DNA of 64,000 nt from Acidovorax sp. NO-1. Its GTDB lineage: Bacteria; Pseudomonadota; Gammaproteobacteria; Burkholderiales; Burkholderiaceae_C. The notes under the pieces are model-generated. The model saw only the letters and a list, made by a program, of their open reading frames with translations. It was not told where the DNA came from and did not search any database. The stretch's first letter is position 1, and every line of letters begins with the position of its first letter. A program made the translations under genes and the position numbers. Positions 1 through 9,051 of the stretch are shown piece by piece. Location: assembly GCF_000238595.1 (NCBI RefSeq), contig NZ_AGTS01000143.1, positions 1 through 64,000 of the forward strand, given 5' to 3'.

Positions 1-36
1 TTGATGGTAAAGCGCTTGCAGCTATTGTTCTGATAG
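1..36 (-). repeat. Dispersed palindromic repeat, copy 1 (cut by window edge)
   Basis: Member of the 12-copy family described in the findings. On the minus strand it reads ATAGCT, 4 nt, GCGCTT, 7 nt, then AA, where the window ends; the right part of the element is outside. It lies downstream of the FAD oxidoreductase gene, which ends at 71. Confidence 0.7.
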
Positions 37-70
37 TGGTAGGCAACCGTTGGCGCCGCTGCTTCACCGC

Positions 71-1495
71 TTAGCCAGGCAGTTGCAGCACCCGCCCGGG
101 GTTCATGATGCCCTGCGGGTCCAGTGCCTGCTTGATGGCGCGCATCATCGATAGCGCCACAGGTGACTGGTACTTGGCGAGCTTGTCGGCCTTGAGCTCG
201 CCAATGCCGTGCTCGGCCGAGAACGAGCCGCCAAACTCCGCCACGGCTTCGTACACCAGATGGTGCACGTGCTGTTCATGCTCGCGCAGGAAGGCCTTGG
301 CATCGCCATCGGCCGGTGCCTGCACGTTGTAGTGCAGGTTGCCATCGCCCAGGTGGCCAAAGTTGACCAGGCGCACGCCGGGGATCTCGCGCTGCAGCAC
401 TGCGTCGGTGTGGGCCACGAAGGCGGGGATGCGCGAGATCTGCACCGAGATGTCGTGCTTGATGTTCAGGCCCTCTTCGGCCTGGGCGAGCGGAATGCTC
501 TCGCGGATGTGCCACAGCTGGTGCGCCTGGGTGAGGTTCTCGGCCACCACGGCATCGGTCACGCAGCCCATTTCAAACGCCGTCTCCAGCAGTGACTCAA
601 ACCTTGCACGCGCGTGTTCCTCGGATTCGCTGTCGGAGTTTTCGAGCAGCACGCACCAGGGCGCGTTGTCGTCGCCCAGGAAGGGCACACGCAGCTGCGG
701 CATGTGTTTGCCCACCAGGCTCAGCGCAAACTGGCCCATCACTTCAAAGCCCGTGAGGCCCGCGCCCAGCTGCTTGTGCGCCAGGCCCAGCAGCGCCACC
801 GCGTGTTCCATGGATGGCACGGCGGCCCAGGCGGTGAGGCGTGCGGCAGGCTGGGGGTAGAGCTTCATCGTCGCGGCGGTGATGATGCCCAGCGTGCCTT
901 CGCTGCCGATGAACAGGTCGCGCAGGTCGTAGCCGGTGTTGTCCTTGCGCAGGCCCTTCAGGCCATCCCACACCTCGCCCTGGGCTGTGACCACTTCGAG
1001 GCCCAGGCACAGGTCGCGCGCATTGCCGTAGCGCACCACCTGTGTGCCGCCCGCGTTGGTGCCCAGGTTGCCGCCAATGGTGCAGCTGCCTTCCGCCGCG
1101 AGGCTCAGGGGGAACAGCACGCCCGCGTTCTGCGCCACGTCCTGCAGGTTCTGCAGGATGCAGCCGGCCTCCACCGTCATGGTGAGGTTGTCGGTGTCCA
1201 CGCTGCGCACGGCGTTCATGCGCGTGAGGCTCAGCACAATCTGCGTGCCGCTGTCATCGGGCGTGGAGCCCACGGCCAGGCCGGTGTTGCCGCCTTGCGG
1301 AACGATGGCGGCGCCTGCTGTGGCGCAGGCCTTGACCACGGCGGCCACCTCTTGTGTGCTGGCGGGGCGCACCACGGCCAGTGCCTTGCCGCGCACACGG
1401 CGGCGCCAGTCCTGCTCCCAGGCAGAGAGGTCGCCTTCGGTGATCACATGGGTGGTGCCAACGATGGTGCGCAGGGTGTCGAGCAAGGTGGTCAT
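71..1495 (-). CDS. FAD-linked 2-hydroxyacid oxidoreductase (GlcD / D-lactate dehydrogenase-like)
   Basis: A 474-residue member of the family that oxidises 2-hydroxy acids (D-lactate, glycolate or D-2-hydroxyglutarate) and passes electrons to a quinone or electron-transfer protein. The N-terminal half is an FAD-binding PCMH domain with PQGGNTGLAVG at residues 66-76. The C-terminal FAD-oxidase domain has GHLGDGNLH (380-388), SAEHGIG (426-432) and the usual closing NPGRVL. In this family histidines of those two motifs bind the metal that positions the substrate. The ATG at 1495 has GGAAG upstream; an in-frame start at 1588 would overlap the preceding DUF2069 gene and is not preferred. The 37-bp gap to that gene suggests co-transcription. 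The exact substrate cannot be read from the sequence. Confidence 0.87.
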   Translation of the reverse strand: MTTLLDTLRTIVGTTHVITEGDLSAWEQDWRRRVRGKALAVVRPASTQEVAAVVKACATAGAAIVPQGGNTGLAVGSTPDDSGTQIVLSLTRMNAVRSVDTDNLTMTVEAGCILQNLQDVAQNAGVLFPLSLAAEGSCTIGGNLGTNAGGTQVVRYGNARDLCLGLEVVTAQGEVWDGLKGLRKDNTGYDLRDLFIGSEGTLGIITAATMKLYPQPAARLTAWAAVPSMEHAVALLGLAHKQLGAGLTGFEVMGQFALSLVGKHMPQLRVPFLGDDNAPWCVLLENSDSESEEHARARFESLLETAFEMGCVTDAVVAENLTQAHQLWHIRESIPLAQAEEGLNIKHDISVQISRIPAFVAHTDAVLQREIPGVRLVNFGHLGDGNLHYNVQAPADGDAKAFLREHEQHVHHLVYEAVAEFGGSFSAEHGIGELKADKLAKYQSPVALSMMRAIKQALDPQGIMNPGRVLQLPG

Positions 1496-1532
1496 GGGCT
1501 GGGGACTTCCATCAAACAGGGGGTGGCCGGGG

Positions 1533-1952
1533 TCAGGGTTGGGCGGCGGCGGCCGCTGCCCGGGCGTTGCGCTGGCGCAGGCGCACATGCAGCGTGCAGG
1601 CGGTGAACAGCACCAGGCACAGTGCTATTTCGACCCAGGCCAGCCACTGCGACGGCGGCTGGTCACTCCAGCCGCGCACCACCCCCTCGGTGAAATACAG
1701 CCAGATCACCAGGCTGACCCAGCGGTAGGTGTACATGCGGTTCTTGAGGATGCCGGCCAGGGGAATGCACAGCGGCAGCGCCTTGAGAGCGAGCCACGAG
1801 CCCCCGGGGCGCAGCGGCGCCAGCACCAGCTCCCAGGCCAGACACAAAACAATGAGGCCCAGCAGGCTTGCGGTGGCCGTCCAGCGGGTAGCGGCAACGC
1901 CGTTGTCGGGCACGGAGAGCGCAGGGGAAGGGGCTTGAGGGGATGGGGTCAT
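1533..1952 (-). CDS. DUF2069 inner-membrane protein
   Basis: A small membrane protein of 139 residues with four hydrophobic stretches, recognisable as DUF2069 from the segment LKALPLCIPLAGIL followed by YTYRW and LYFTEGVVRGWSD. The family is common in proteobacteria and has no established function. It starts only 21 bp from the divergent YihY gene, so the promoters of the two must overlap, and it precedes the FAD oxidoreductase gene on the same strand. The C-terminus is an alanine-rich tail. Confidence 0.8.
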   Translation of the reverse strand: MTPSPQAPSPALSVPDNGVAATRWTATASLLGLIVLCLAWELVLAPLRPGGSWLALKALPLCIPLAGILKNRMYTYRWVSLVIWLYFTEGVVRGWSDQPPSQWLAWVEIALCLVLFTACTLHVRLRQRNARAAAAAAQP

Positions 1953-1973
1953 TGGGGTGGCATCATATCGGCC

Positions 1974-3224
1974 ATGTCCTTGTCCTTACAGGCAGTGGCC
2001 CAGCGCCTGGAGCTGCTGCTGGCCGAGCTGTCGCACTTCCCCTGGAAAACCACCGCCCAGACTTTGCGCGAGAGGTTTCGTGAGGACCACCTGGGGCTCA
2101 CGGCCAGCAGCCTCACGTTCACCACCGTGCTCGCGCTGGTGCCGTTCTTCACGGTGGCGCTGGCAGTGTTCACCGCATTCCCCATCTTCAGCAAGCTGCA
2201 GGATGCGCTGCAGGGCTGGCTGGTGAGCAGCCTGGTGCCCGACAGCATCTCGCGCCAGGTGCTGGGTTACCTCACGCAATTTGCGGCCAAGGCCAGCAGT
2301 CTGGGGGTGGCGGGATTCAGCATCCTGCTGGCCACTGCGCTGGCCCTGATCCTGACCATTGACCGAACGCTCAACGACATCTGGCGTGTGCCGCGTTTGC
2401 GCCCTCTGGGGCAGCGGGTGCTGATCTACTGGGCCGCCATCACCCTGGGGCCGCTGCTGATGGGCGCAAGCCTCGCAGTCACCTCGTATGTGATGTCCGC
2501 GTCCGGCGGGCTCGTCAAGCGGCTGCCGGATGGCGTGCAGCTGCTGTTCGACTCGATCCAGTTTGTGTTGCTGGCGGGCGGGATGGCGTCGCTGTACCAC
2601 TATGTGCCCAATACGCCCGTGAAATGGCGCCATGCGTGGACAGGGGGATTCTTTGTGGCGGTGGGCATCGAGCTGGCCAAGAAGGTGCTGGCGCTCTACC
2701 TGGGCAAGGTGCCCACCTATTCCGTCGTCTATGGTGCCTTTGCCACCTTGCCCATCCTGCTGGTGTGGATCTACGTGGCCTGGGTGATCGTGCTGCTGGG
2801 GGCGGTGGTGACGGCGTATCTGCCCAGCCTGCTGGCCGGGGTGGCGCGGCGCGGCACGGTGGCGGGCTGGACGTTTCAGCTTGCGGTGGAGGTGCTGCAG
2901 GAGCTGCACCGCGCCCGGCGTCACAGCATCAAAGGCCTGCGCCCCACGCAGCTTGCGCAGCTCTTGCGCGTGGACGTGCTGCAACTGGGGCCAGTGCTGG
3001 ATGCGCTGACGGGCCTGGACTGGGTAGGCCAGGTCAACGATGCGGCCGCCAACGCTACTGATGTGCCGGAGTCCCGCTATGTGCTGCTGGCCGACCCCGA
3101 CACCACCTTGCTGGCCCCGTTGCTGCAGAAACTGCTGCTGCAGCGGGTGGACAGCCTGACGCCCTTGTGGACCCATGCACGGCTGGAGGCCCTGCACCTG
3201 GCCGACGTGCTGCAGCCGGGGTGA
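1974..3224 (+). CDS. YihY/BrkB family membrane protein (UPF0761)
   Basis: A 416-residue polytopic membrane protein of the YihY/BrkB family, once misnamed RNase BN. The family start is visible as FREDHLGLTASSLTFTTVLALVPF near residues 32-55, and about six membrane segments follow up to residue ~275, including VYGAFATLPILLVWIYVAW. The last ~130 residues form a soluble extension with LRPTQLAQLLRVD, which resembles a winged-helix segment found in the longer members. The ATG at 1974 is the first start consistent with the family; a longer in-frame reading frame runs back through the antisense of the oxidoreductase gene and is not real. The molecular function is unknown; an envelope or transport role is assumed for the family. 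Confidence 0.85.
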   Translation: MSLSLQAVAQRLELLLAELSHFPWKTTAQTLRERFREDHLGLTASSLTFTTVLALVPFFTVALAVFTAFPIFSKLQDALQGWLVSSLVPDSISRQVLGYLTQFAAKASSLGVAGFSILLATALALILTIDRTLNDIWRVPRLRPLGQRVLIYWAAITLGPLLMGASLAVTSYVMSASGGLVKRLPDGVQLLFDSIQFVLLAGGMASLYHYVPNTPVKWRHAWTGGFFVAVGIELAKKVLALYLGKVPTYSVVYGAFATLPILLVWIYVAWVIVLLGAVVTAYLPSLLAGVARRGTVAGWTFQLAVEVLQELHRARRHSIKGLRPTQLAQLLRVDVLQLGPVLDALTGLDWVGQVNDAAANATDVPESRYVLLADPDTTLLAPLLQKLLLQRVDSLTPLWTHARLEALHLADVLQPG

Positions 3225-3291
3225 GCCCTGCGTTCGTCGTGCCGCCGAGCGCCGTGGTGCCGGCATCTGGGGCCGATACGGAATTTTGATT

Positions 3292-3345
3292 GCTATTAAA
3301 TGTATAGCTTGTGGCGCTTATCTGCAAAGCGCTGGAGCCCGTTTT
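3292..3345 (+). repeat. Dispersed palindromic repeat, copy 2
   Basis: Complete copy between the convergent YihY and DUF962 genes. It begins GCTATTAAATGTATAGCT, then 4 nt, GCGCTT, 7 nt, AAGCGCT, GGAGCCC and GTTTT. It could act as a hairpin between the two convergent genes, but it lacks a clear U tract next to the stem. Confidence 0.8.
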
Positions 3346-3358
3346 GTGCCTGAACGTG

Positions 3359-3706
3359 CTACAGCCGCACCTTCCCCGTCCAGATGTCCTTGTACATCAC
3401 CCAGTCGCCCATGAAGCTGTACAGCGGGCGCTTGAAGCTGGCGGGCTTGTTCTTCTCAAAGCCGAAGTGCCCCACCCACGCAAAGCCATAGCCGCAGAGC
3501 AGGCCATACAGCAGGTACTGCGGCTTGCCCGTGGCCACCAGCATGGCCAGGCAGACCAGGGTGAGCGTGGAGCCCACAAAGTGCAGGCGGCGGCACGTGC
3601 GGTTGCCGTGCTCGCTCAGGTAGAACGGGTAGAAGTCCGCGAAGCTTTTGAAGGCCCGAGGGTCCGTGCTGGGCGCGGGTTGCGGCGTGGCAGTCTGCGT
3701 GGTCAT
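3359..3706 (-). CDS. DUF962 / Mpo1-like protein
   Basis: A 115-residue protein of the DUF962 (Mpo1-like) family. Visible signatures are FYLSEHGNRTCRRLHFVGS near residues 28-46 and GYGFAWVGHFGFEKNKPA near residues 73-90; the conserved histidines correspond to the iron ligands of yeast Mpo1, a dioxygenase of 2-hydroxy fatty acid alpha-oxidation. Two hydrophobic helices lie between the motifs. The ATG at 3706 has GGAG 8 nt upstream; the longer frame to 3769 adds residues unlike the family. Whether this bacterial homologue has the yeast activity is not known. Confidence 0.82.
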   Translation of the reverse strand: MTTQTATPQPAPSTDPRAFKSFADFYPFYLSEHGNRTCRRLHFVGSTLTLVCLAMLVATGKPQYLLYGLLCGYGFAWVGHFGFEKNKPASFKRPLYSFMGDWVMYKDIWTGKVRL

Positions 3707-3831
3707 GGCGTTGTCTCCGGGCGGCGTTGGGGCTCTGCCCGCGTTATACGCCGTGACCCCGGCGCGCACCAGCGGGGCAGTGCGGGTGCGCTGTCGCCAA
3801 CGGGTCTGCCACCTTGAATAGGTTTGGAAAG

Positions 3832-3859
3832 CCCCGGCGGGTCTGCCAGCGTGCCGGGG
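3832..3859 (-). terminator. Terminator-like hairpin after the hydrolase gene
   Basis: A 7-bp GC stem (CCCCGGC / GCCGGGG) lies directly after the stop of the minus-strand alpha/beta hydrolase gene. On that strand it is followed by CTTTCC, a poor U tract, so termination would be inefficient. Confidence 0.4.
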
Positions 3860-3861
3860 AG

Positions 3862-4680
3862 TCAGCGCGCCAGGAAGTCCCGGATGGCGGCGAGTGTTTC
3901 CTCTGGCGCCTCGGTCATCTGGTTGTGGCCCACGGGCAGGTGGGCAATCTGCACCTGCTTGCCAGCAGCCTGAGCGGCCTTGACGAGACCCTGTGCGGCC
4001 TTGGGCGCCGTCATCTGGTCCTGGCTGCCCAGCGCAAACAGCACGGGGCAGGTCAGTTGCGCCATGGCCGCTTCGCCGCCGGCGTAGCTGTCACAGGCCA
4101 CAAACCCCCGGTGGAACACGTTGACCGCCGTATTGCTGCGCAGCACCTTGCGCCCCAGCGCCATGCCCGCGCCAAACACCCAGGTGCCCGGGCCCAGGGC
4201 CGACGGCGGCGCAGACAGGGTGCTGCGCGAGAACACGTTGACCATGCGCATCGCCTTCTCGGGGTCGGTCTGTGACGCTTCGATGAGTGCGGGCGACACC
4301 TTCATCGGGAACGCCGTGCCCACCAGCACCAGGTGGCTGATGCGGTCCTTGAGCCGCGCGGCCGCCTCCATGGCAATGAGTGAACCCCAGCTGTGGCCCA
4401 CCAGCGCTGCGCGCTGCACGCCCGCAGCATCCAGGAGAGCGCCGATAAAGTCCGCGCCTTGCTCCACCGTGGCGGGCGCATCGCCACCACTGCGGCAGTG
4501 GCCCGGCAGGTCGATGGCCAGCACGTTCCAGCCGTGGTTGGCCATGTAGCGGCTTTGCAGGGCCCACACGCTGTGGTCGTTGAGCACGCCGTGGATGAAC
4601 ACCACGGTCGGTTTGGCGGCATCAAATGCCTTGCCGCCGGTGTAGCAGTAGATGGCGGCGCCGTTGACTTGGATGTGCAT
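3862..4680 (-). CDS. Alpha/beta hydrolase
   Basis: A 272-residue single-domain alpha/beta hydrolase. The oxyanion-hole motif is HGVLNDH (30-36), the nucleophile elbow is GHSWG (95-99, Ser97), the acid is Asp221 in GSQDQMT, and the base is His252 in VGHNQMTE. A cap region spans roughly residues 125-200. It starts 2 bp after the stop of metY, so the two are almost certainly one transcript. This pairing could mean hydrolysis of an acyl or thioester compound linked to methionine metabolism, but that is inference. No signal peptide is present, so it should be cytoplasmic. Confidence 0.88.
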   Translation of the reverse strand: MHIQVNGAAIYCYTGGKAFDAAKPTVVFIHGVLNDHSVWALQSRYMANHGWNVLAIDLPGHCRSGGDAPATVEQGADFIGALLDAAGVQRAALVGHSWGSLIAMEAAARLKDRISHLVLVGTAFPMKVSPALIEASQTDPEKAMRMVNVFSRSTLSAPPSALGPGTWVFGAGMALGRKVLRSNTAVNVFHRGFVACDSYAGGEAAMAQLTCPVLFALGSQDQMTAPKAAQGLVKAAQAAGKQVQIAHLPVGHNQMTEAPEETLAAIRDFLAR

Positions 4681-4682
4681 GG

Positions 4683-5993
4683 TCAGGCCCCTGCCTTTTC
4701 TGCGGCTTTGAGCGCGCGTTTCAGGTCGTCAATGAGGTCGTCGGCATCTTCGAGGCCGATCGACAGGCGGATCGTGCCCTGGCTGATGCCTGCGCCCGCC
4801 AGCGCTTCGTCGCTCATGCGGAAATGCGTGGTGCTGGCCGGGTGGATCACCAGGCTGCGGCAGTCGCCCACGTTGGCCAGGTGGCTGAAGACCTTGAGGG
4901 TTTCGATGAACTTCTTGCCCTGCTCGCGGTTGCCCTTGAGGTCGAAGCTGAACACCGACCCAGCGCCGCGCGGCAGCAGCTTTTGCGCCAAGGCATGGCT
5001 GGGGTGAGACTCCAGCAACGGGTGGCCCACGCGTGACACAAAGGGCTGCGCTGCCAGAAACTCCACCACCTTCTCGGTGTTGCGCATGTGCTGCGCCATG
5101 CGCAGCGGCAGGGTCTCGATGCCTTGCAGGATGAGCCAGGCGGTGTGCGGGCTCATGCAGGCGCCAAAGTCGCGCAGGCCCTCGCGCCGCGCGCGCAGCA
5201 AAAAAGCGCCCACGGTGCTTTCTTCGGTAAACACCATGTTGTGAAAGCCGTCGTAGGGCTGCGTCAGCTCGGCAAATTTGCCGGCCGACTTCGGGCCGTC
5301 CCAGTCAAAGCTGCCGCCATCCACCACGATGCCGCCCACCACCGTGCCGTGCCCCGAGAGGAACTTGGTGGCCGAGTGATAGACCAGGTCGGCGCCATGC
5401 TCGAAGGGCTTGATGAGCCAGGGCGAGGTCAGGGTGGAGTCCACCAGCAGCGGCACACCGGCCTCATGCGCGATAGCACTCACGGTGGGGATGTCCAGCA
5501 CATCCAGGCCAGGGTTGCCCACAGTCTCGCCAAAGAACAGCTTGGTGTTGGGCCGCACGGCAGCGCGCCAGCCCTCGATGTCGCCGGGCTTCACAAACGT
5601 GGTCTCGATGCCGAAACGCGACAGCGTGTAGTGCAGAAGGTTCTGCGACCCGCCATACAGCGCCGTGCTGGCGACGATGTGGCTGCCTGCGCCCATCAGC
5701 GTGGCAATCGCCAGGTGCAGCGCGGCCTGGCCGCTGGCGGTGGCAATCGCGCCTACGCCACCTTCCAGTGCTGCCACGCGTTGTTCCAGCACCGCATTGG
5801 TGGGGTTGCTGATGCGGCTGTACACATGGCCGCCGCGCTCCAGATTGAAGAGCGACGCTGCGTGGTCGCTCGATTCGAAGACGAACGAAGTGGTCAGGTG
5901 GATGGGCGTGGCGCGCGCGCCGGTGGCGGGGTCGGGGCTTGCGCCTGCGTGCAGCGCCAGCGTGTCAAAGCCGGGGTCGGAGTAACCGGGCAT
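4683..5993 (-). CDS. metY: O-acetylhomoserine sulfhydrylase / aminocarboxypropyltransferase
   Basis: A PLP enzyme of the Cys/Met metabolism family, 436 residues. It should make homocysteine (or methionine) from O-acetylhomoserine and sulfide (or methanethiol). The PLP lysine is Lys210 in HSATKFLSGHGT. SGQAALHLA (87-95) and YSRISNPTN (58-66) match the cofactor-binding region. The stretch after VVGGIVVDGG (about 219-255, with FDWDG and LTQPYDGFH) is the longer loop typical of MetY rather than MetB/MetC. The ATG at 5993 is chosen because GGGAG lies 8 nt upstream; starts at 6008 and 6029 are in frame but lack such a site. The hydrolase gene follows directly. MetZ-type activity on O-succinylhomoserine is the main alternative. 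Confidence 0.88.
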   Translation of the reverse strand: MPGYSDPGFDTLALHAGASPDPATGARATPIHLTTSFVFESSDHAASLFNLERGGHVYSRISNPTNAVLEQRVAALEGGVGAIATASGQAALHLAIATLMGAGSHIVASTALYGGSQNLLHYTLSRFGIETTFVKPGDIEGWRAAVRPNTKLFFGETVGNPGLDVLDIPTVSAIAHEAGVPLLVDSTLTSPWLIKPFEHGADLVYHSATKFLSGHGTVVGGIVVDGGSFDWDGPKSAGKFAELTQPYDGFHNMVFTEESTVGAFLLRARREGLRDFGACMSPHTAWLILQGIETLPLRMAQHMRNTEKVVEFLAAQPFVSRVGHPLLESHPSHALAQKLLPRGAGSVFSFDLKGNREQGKKFIETLKVFSHLANVGDCRSLVIHPASTTHFRMSDEALAGAGISQGTIRLSIGLEDADDLIDDLKRALKAAEKAGA

Positions 5994-6151
5994 CTGTATG
6001 TCTCCCATGTTGTCAATGCAGGCGGGCATTGTGGGCTATATTTGCCGACAAACCGCCTGCAGCCCCTGGGCAACCCCAATGGATTTGCTGGTCTCTGCGG
6101 GCCCACACACACTCTTTCCGATTCTTCCCGATCCCCCGGAGACTCCGCACC

Positions 6152-6601
6152 ATGAAAGTCAGCGACATCCTTCGCGTCAAAGGCAACACCCTGTACACCG
6201 CATCGCCGGACGAGCCGCTGGCAGGTGCCGTGAGCCTGATGGCCGAGCGCGACATTGGCTCGCTGGTGGTGATGGAGCATGGCGACCTGGTGGGCATGCT
6301 CACGTTTCGCGAGGTGATCCAGGCCTTGGTCAAAAACGGGGGCGGCGTGGGCACGATGCTGGTGCGCACCGCCATGGACGATGCACCCCTGACCTGCACG
6401 CTCGAAACCGACATGGACGAAGTGCGCCGCATGATGCTGGACCGCCACGCGCGCTACATGCCCGTGATGGACCGCCGCATGCTGATGGGCGTGATCAGCT
6501 TCTATGACGTGGCCAAGGCCGTGGTGGACAGCCAGAACTTCGAGAACAAGATGCTCAAGGCCTATATCCGCGACTGGCCGGAAGAAGAACCCCGTACCTG
6601 A
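6152..6601 (+). CDS. Tandem CBS-domain protein
   Basis: A 149-residue protein made of two CBS domains (about residues 6-62 and 75-133), which form a Bateman module that usually binds adenosyl ligands such as AMP, ATP or SAM. DEPLAGAVSLMAERDIGSLVV and ARYMPVMDRRMLMGVISFYDV are typical CBS strands and helices. No catalytic domain is attached, so it is a stand-alone sensor or regulatory subunit of unknown partner. GGAG lies about 10 nt before the ATG. It is divergent from metY across 158 bp that must contain both promoters; SAM sensing would fit that neighbour but is speculation. Confidence 0.85.
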   Translation: MKVSDILRVKGNTLYTASPDEPLAGAVSLMAERDIGSLVVMEHGDLVGMLTFREVIQALVKNGGGVGTMLVRTAMDDAPLTCTLETDMDEVRRMMLDRHARYMPVMDRRMLMGVISFYDVAKAVVDSQNFENKMLKAYIRDWPEEEPRT

Positions 6602-6616
6602 GGTTGTTTTTGGGCA

Positions 6617-6635
6617 GGGCGTGAAGCCCACGCCC
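6617..6635. terminator. Hairpin between convergent genes
   Basis: A 7-bp stem GGGCGTG / CACGCCC with a 5-nt loop in the 67-bp gap between the CBS gene and the convergent GGDEF-EAL gene. Neither side has a proper U tract, so this is only a possible weak bidirectional terminator. Confidence 0.3.
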
Positions 6636-6668
6636 CGGCTTGACTGCACAGATGTGCCTCTAGCCAGG

Positions 6669-8906
6669 TCAGCGATAGGGGCGAGGCGCCTGGGCGCAGA
6701 GCCAGGCCTCGATCTCATCGGGTGGTAGCGGCTTGCCGAACAGGTAGCCCTGCATTACCGGGCAGCCGTGGGCCTGCAACCACTGCTGCTGACCGGTGGT
6801 CTCCACCCCCTCGGCCACCACCACCATGCCCAGGCTGTGCGCAATGCTCAGCACCGACACCGTGAGGGCGCGCGCCGTGGCGCTGGTGGTGAGGTCCTGC
6901 ACAAAAGCCATGTCGAGCTTGAGCTCGCTGATGGGCAGGCGGTGCAGATAGCTCAGGCTGGAATAGCCGGTGCCGAAGTCATCCAGCGACAGCTTGAAGC
7001 CCTGGTGGTGCAGGGCCTCGATGTTCTGCAGCGTGACGGGCCGTGCATCCATCATCACGCTTTCGGTGATCTCCAGCAGCACGTCGCTGGCACGCAGGCC
7101 ATGGCGTTGCAGCGCATCGCCAATCTGCTGCGCAAACTCCGGCCGGTGAAAGCTGCGGCCCGAGAGGTTGACGGCCACGCACGGTACATCGTGGCCCGCA
7201 GCGCGCCAGGCCGCCAGCTGGCGGCTGGCTTCGTCCAGCAGCCACAGGGTGAGCTCATGAATCAGCCCGGCGTCTTCGGCCACGGGGATGAACTGTGACG
7301 GCGGCACCATGCCCCACTGCGGGTGGTTCCAGCGCGCCAGGGCCTCCACACCGTGCAAGGTGCCGGGGGCGCTGCTGAGGACCTGCGGCTGGTAGTGCAG
7401 CGTGAGGCTGCGGTCGGACAGCGCCTGCTGCAGTGCACGCTCCAGCGCGGCGCGCTCCTGCGCGCGGCGGTTCATCTCGGCGCTGAACAGCTGCAGGCTG
7501 TGGCGGTGGTCGCTCTTGGCCTGGTGCATGGCCTGGTCTGCATGGCGCAGCAGGGTGTCAATGGTGTCGCCATCGCTCGGAAACATGGCGATGCCGATGC
7601 TTGCGTGCGGCACATGGGTCTGTCCCAGAATGTTCAGCGGCTGGGCGATGGCATGCAGCACCCGATGTGCGCGTTGCACCGCCTGCTCGGTGCTGCATTC
7701 GGACAGCAGCAGCACAAACTCGTCGCTCGACAGGCGGGCGATCAGGTCGCGGGCGCGCAGGCCCTGTGTGAGGCGCTTGGCCACTTCGCAGAGCAGCGCA
7801 TCGCCAGCCGCGTGACCTTGCATTTCGTTCACCTGCTTGAACCGGTCCAGGTCCAGGAACAGCAACGCGCCCGGCCGACCTTCGCGGTGAAGCTCGACCA
7901 GGGCACGCTGCGCACTGCTGCGAAACAGGGCGCGGTTGGGCAGACCGGTCAGTACGTCAAAAAACGCCAGCTGGTGGATGCGCTGGTGCGTGCTGTCGCG
8001 CTCAATCGCCACCGCACACAGGTGCAGGCACACGTCCACAAGCCGCCGGTGCAGGGCATCGGGCATGCGCGGTTCGCGGTAGTAAAACGCAAACGTGCCG
8101 ATCGGCTGCCCCCGGTGGTCGCGGATGGGGCTGGACCAGCAGGCGCGCATCCCGCTGTCGACAAACAGGGCGCGGTAGTCGTCCCACAGTGGGTCGGAGG
8201 CAATGTCGGTCACCACCACGGGCTCATTGCGAAATGCAGCCGTGCCGCACGAACCCGCCCTGGGCCCCATCGGCACACCATCCAGGGCCCGGCTGATGGC
8301 GGCTGGCAGCCCAGGGGCCGCCAGTGGCCTCAGCAGGCCCTGTGCATCGACCGCGAGGATGGTGGCGGTGACCTCGGGGGCTATGCGTTCGACCTCGCGG
8401 CAGACCAGCGCCATCAGCTCGGGCAGCGGCAGTTCCTTTACCATGCCTTCCAGCACCCGCGTCTGCAGCACCTCATGCATCTTGGTGAGCGTGATGTCGG
8501 TCAGGATCGAGATGCTGCCGCCCGGGCCGTCCGCGTCGTCACCGGCAGGGTTGATGACCAACGAGGCCCAGCGTGGTTGCCCGGACTTTCCATACAGGAG
8601 CGTGTCGCCATGGAGATGCCCGTGCGCTTCCACGTTCGCCCGGATGCTGTCGATCAGGTCCCTGTCGGAATGGGGCCCCAGGAGCACCTCGTTCAGACGC
8701 CTGCCCAGTACTTCATCGGGCCCGTAGCCAAACATGCGCGTGAAGCCTTCGTTCACGTACACCACGCGTTTGGCGCTGTTGGTCAGCACGATGGCGTTGT
8801 CGCTGGCGTCAAGGGCACGCCGAAGTTGCGCGTCTGCCAGTGGAGCGGGCTGGGGAGGGTGGATCGGCAATGGAGAGCCCTGTCTGGGTGGCGCGAAGGA
8901 GGGCAT
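6669..8906 (-). CDS. PAS-GAF-GGDEF(degenerate)-EAL signalling protein, predicted c-di-GMP phosphodiesterase
   Basis: A 745-residue sensor protein with no membrane segment: PAS about 24-145, GAF about 155-305, GGDEF about 312-480, EAL about 490-740. The GGDEF signature is SSDEF (393-397), so cyclase activity is probably lost. The EAL domain keeps the expected residues: EAL 521-523, Asn580 in NLSGRSF, Glu615 in ITES, DDFGTG 642-647, Lys663 in ELKLD, Glu699 in AEGVET and Gln719. It should therefore degrade c-di-GMP, with the other domains regulating it. ATG 8906 is chosen because the PAS begins soon after; a start at 9026 would add a proline-rich stretch. It is divergent from aroC. Confidence 0.87.
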   Translation of the reverse strand: MPSFAPPRQGSPLPIHPPQPAPLADAQLRRALDASDNAIVLTNSAKRVVYVNEGFTRMFGYGPDEVLGRRLNEVLLGPHSDRDLIDSIRANVEAHGHLHGDTLLYGKSGQPRWASLVINPAGDDADGPGGSISILTDITLTKMHEVLQTRVLEGMVKELPLPELMALVCREVERIAPEVTATILAVDAQGLLRPLAAPGLPAAISRALDGVPMGPRAGSCGTAAFRNEPVVVTDIASDPLWDDYRALFVDSGMRACWSSPIRDHRGQPIGTFAFYYREPRMPDALHRRLVDVCLHLCAVAIERDSTHQRIHQLAFFDVLTGLPNRALFRSSAQRALVELHREGRPGALLFLDLDRFKQVNEMQGHAAGDALLCEVAKRLTQGLRARDLIARLSSDEFVLLLSECSTEQAVQRAHRVLHAIAQPLNILGQTHVPHASIGIAMFPSDGDTIDTLLRHADQAMHQAKSDHRHSLQLFSAEMNRRAQERAALERALQQALSDRSLTLHYQPQVLSSAPGTLHGVEALARWNHPQWGMVPPSQFIPVAEDAGLIHELTLWLLDEASRQLAAWRAAGHDVPCVAVNLSGRSFHRPEFAQQIGDALQRHGLRASDVLLEITESVMMDARPVTLQNIEALHHQGFKLSLDDFGTGYSSLSYLHRLPISELKLDMAFVQDLTTSATARALTVSVLSIAHSLGMVVVAEGVETTGQQQWLQAHGCPVMQGYLFGKPLPPDEIEAWLCAQAPRPYR

Positions 8907-9051
8907 GGTGTCCCGAAGGTGGATGCCGCATGCTAGCAAGCGCGCAGTGCGATGCCAAGCAGGAACTGGCCCCACTGGTGGTGCCCGCGGGTCCGCGTCA
9001 GGGTGGGGAGCGCCACCAGGCTTCATGGTGCGCCGGGGCCGTCATGGCTCT

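Noticed and set aside
5994..6151. SAM or SAH riboswitch upstream of metY
   Set aside because: The 158-bp divergent gap has no recognisable conserved block of those classes on the minus strand.
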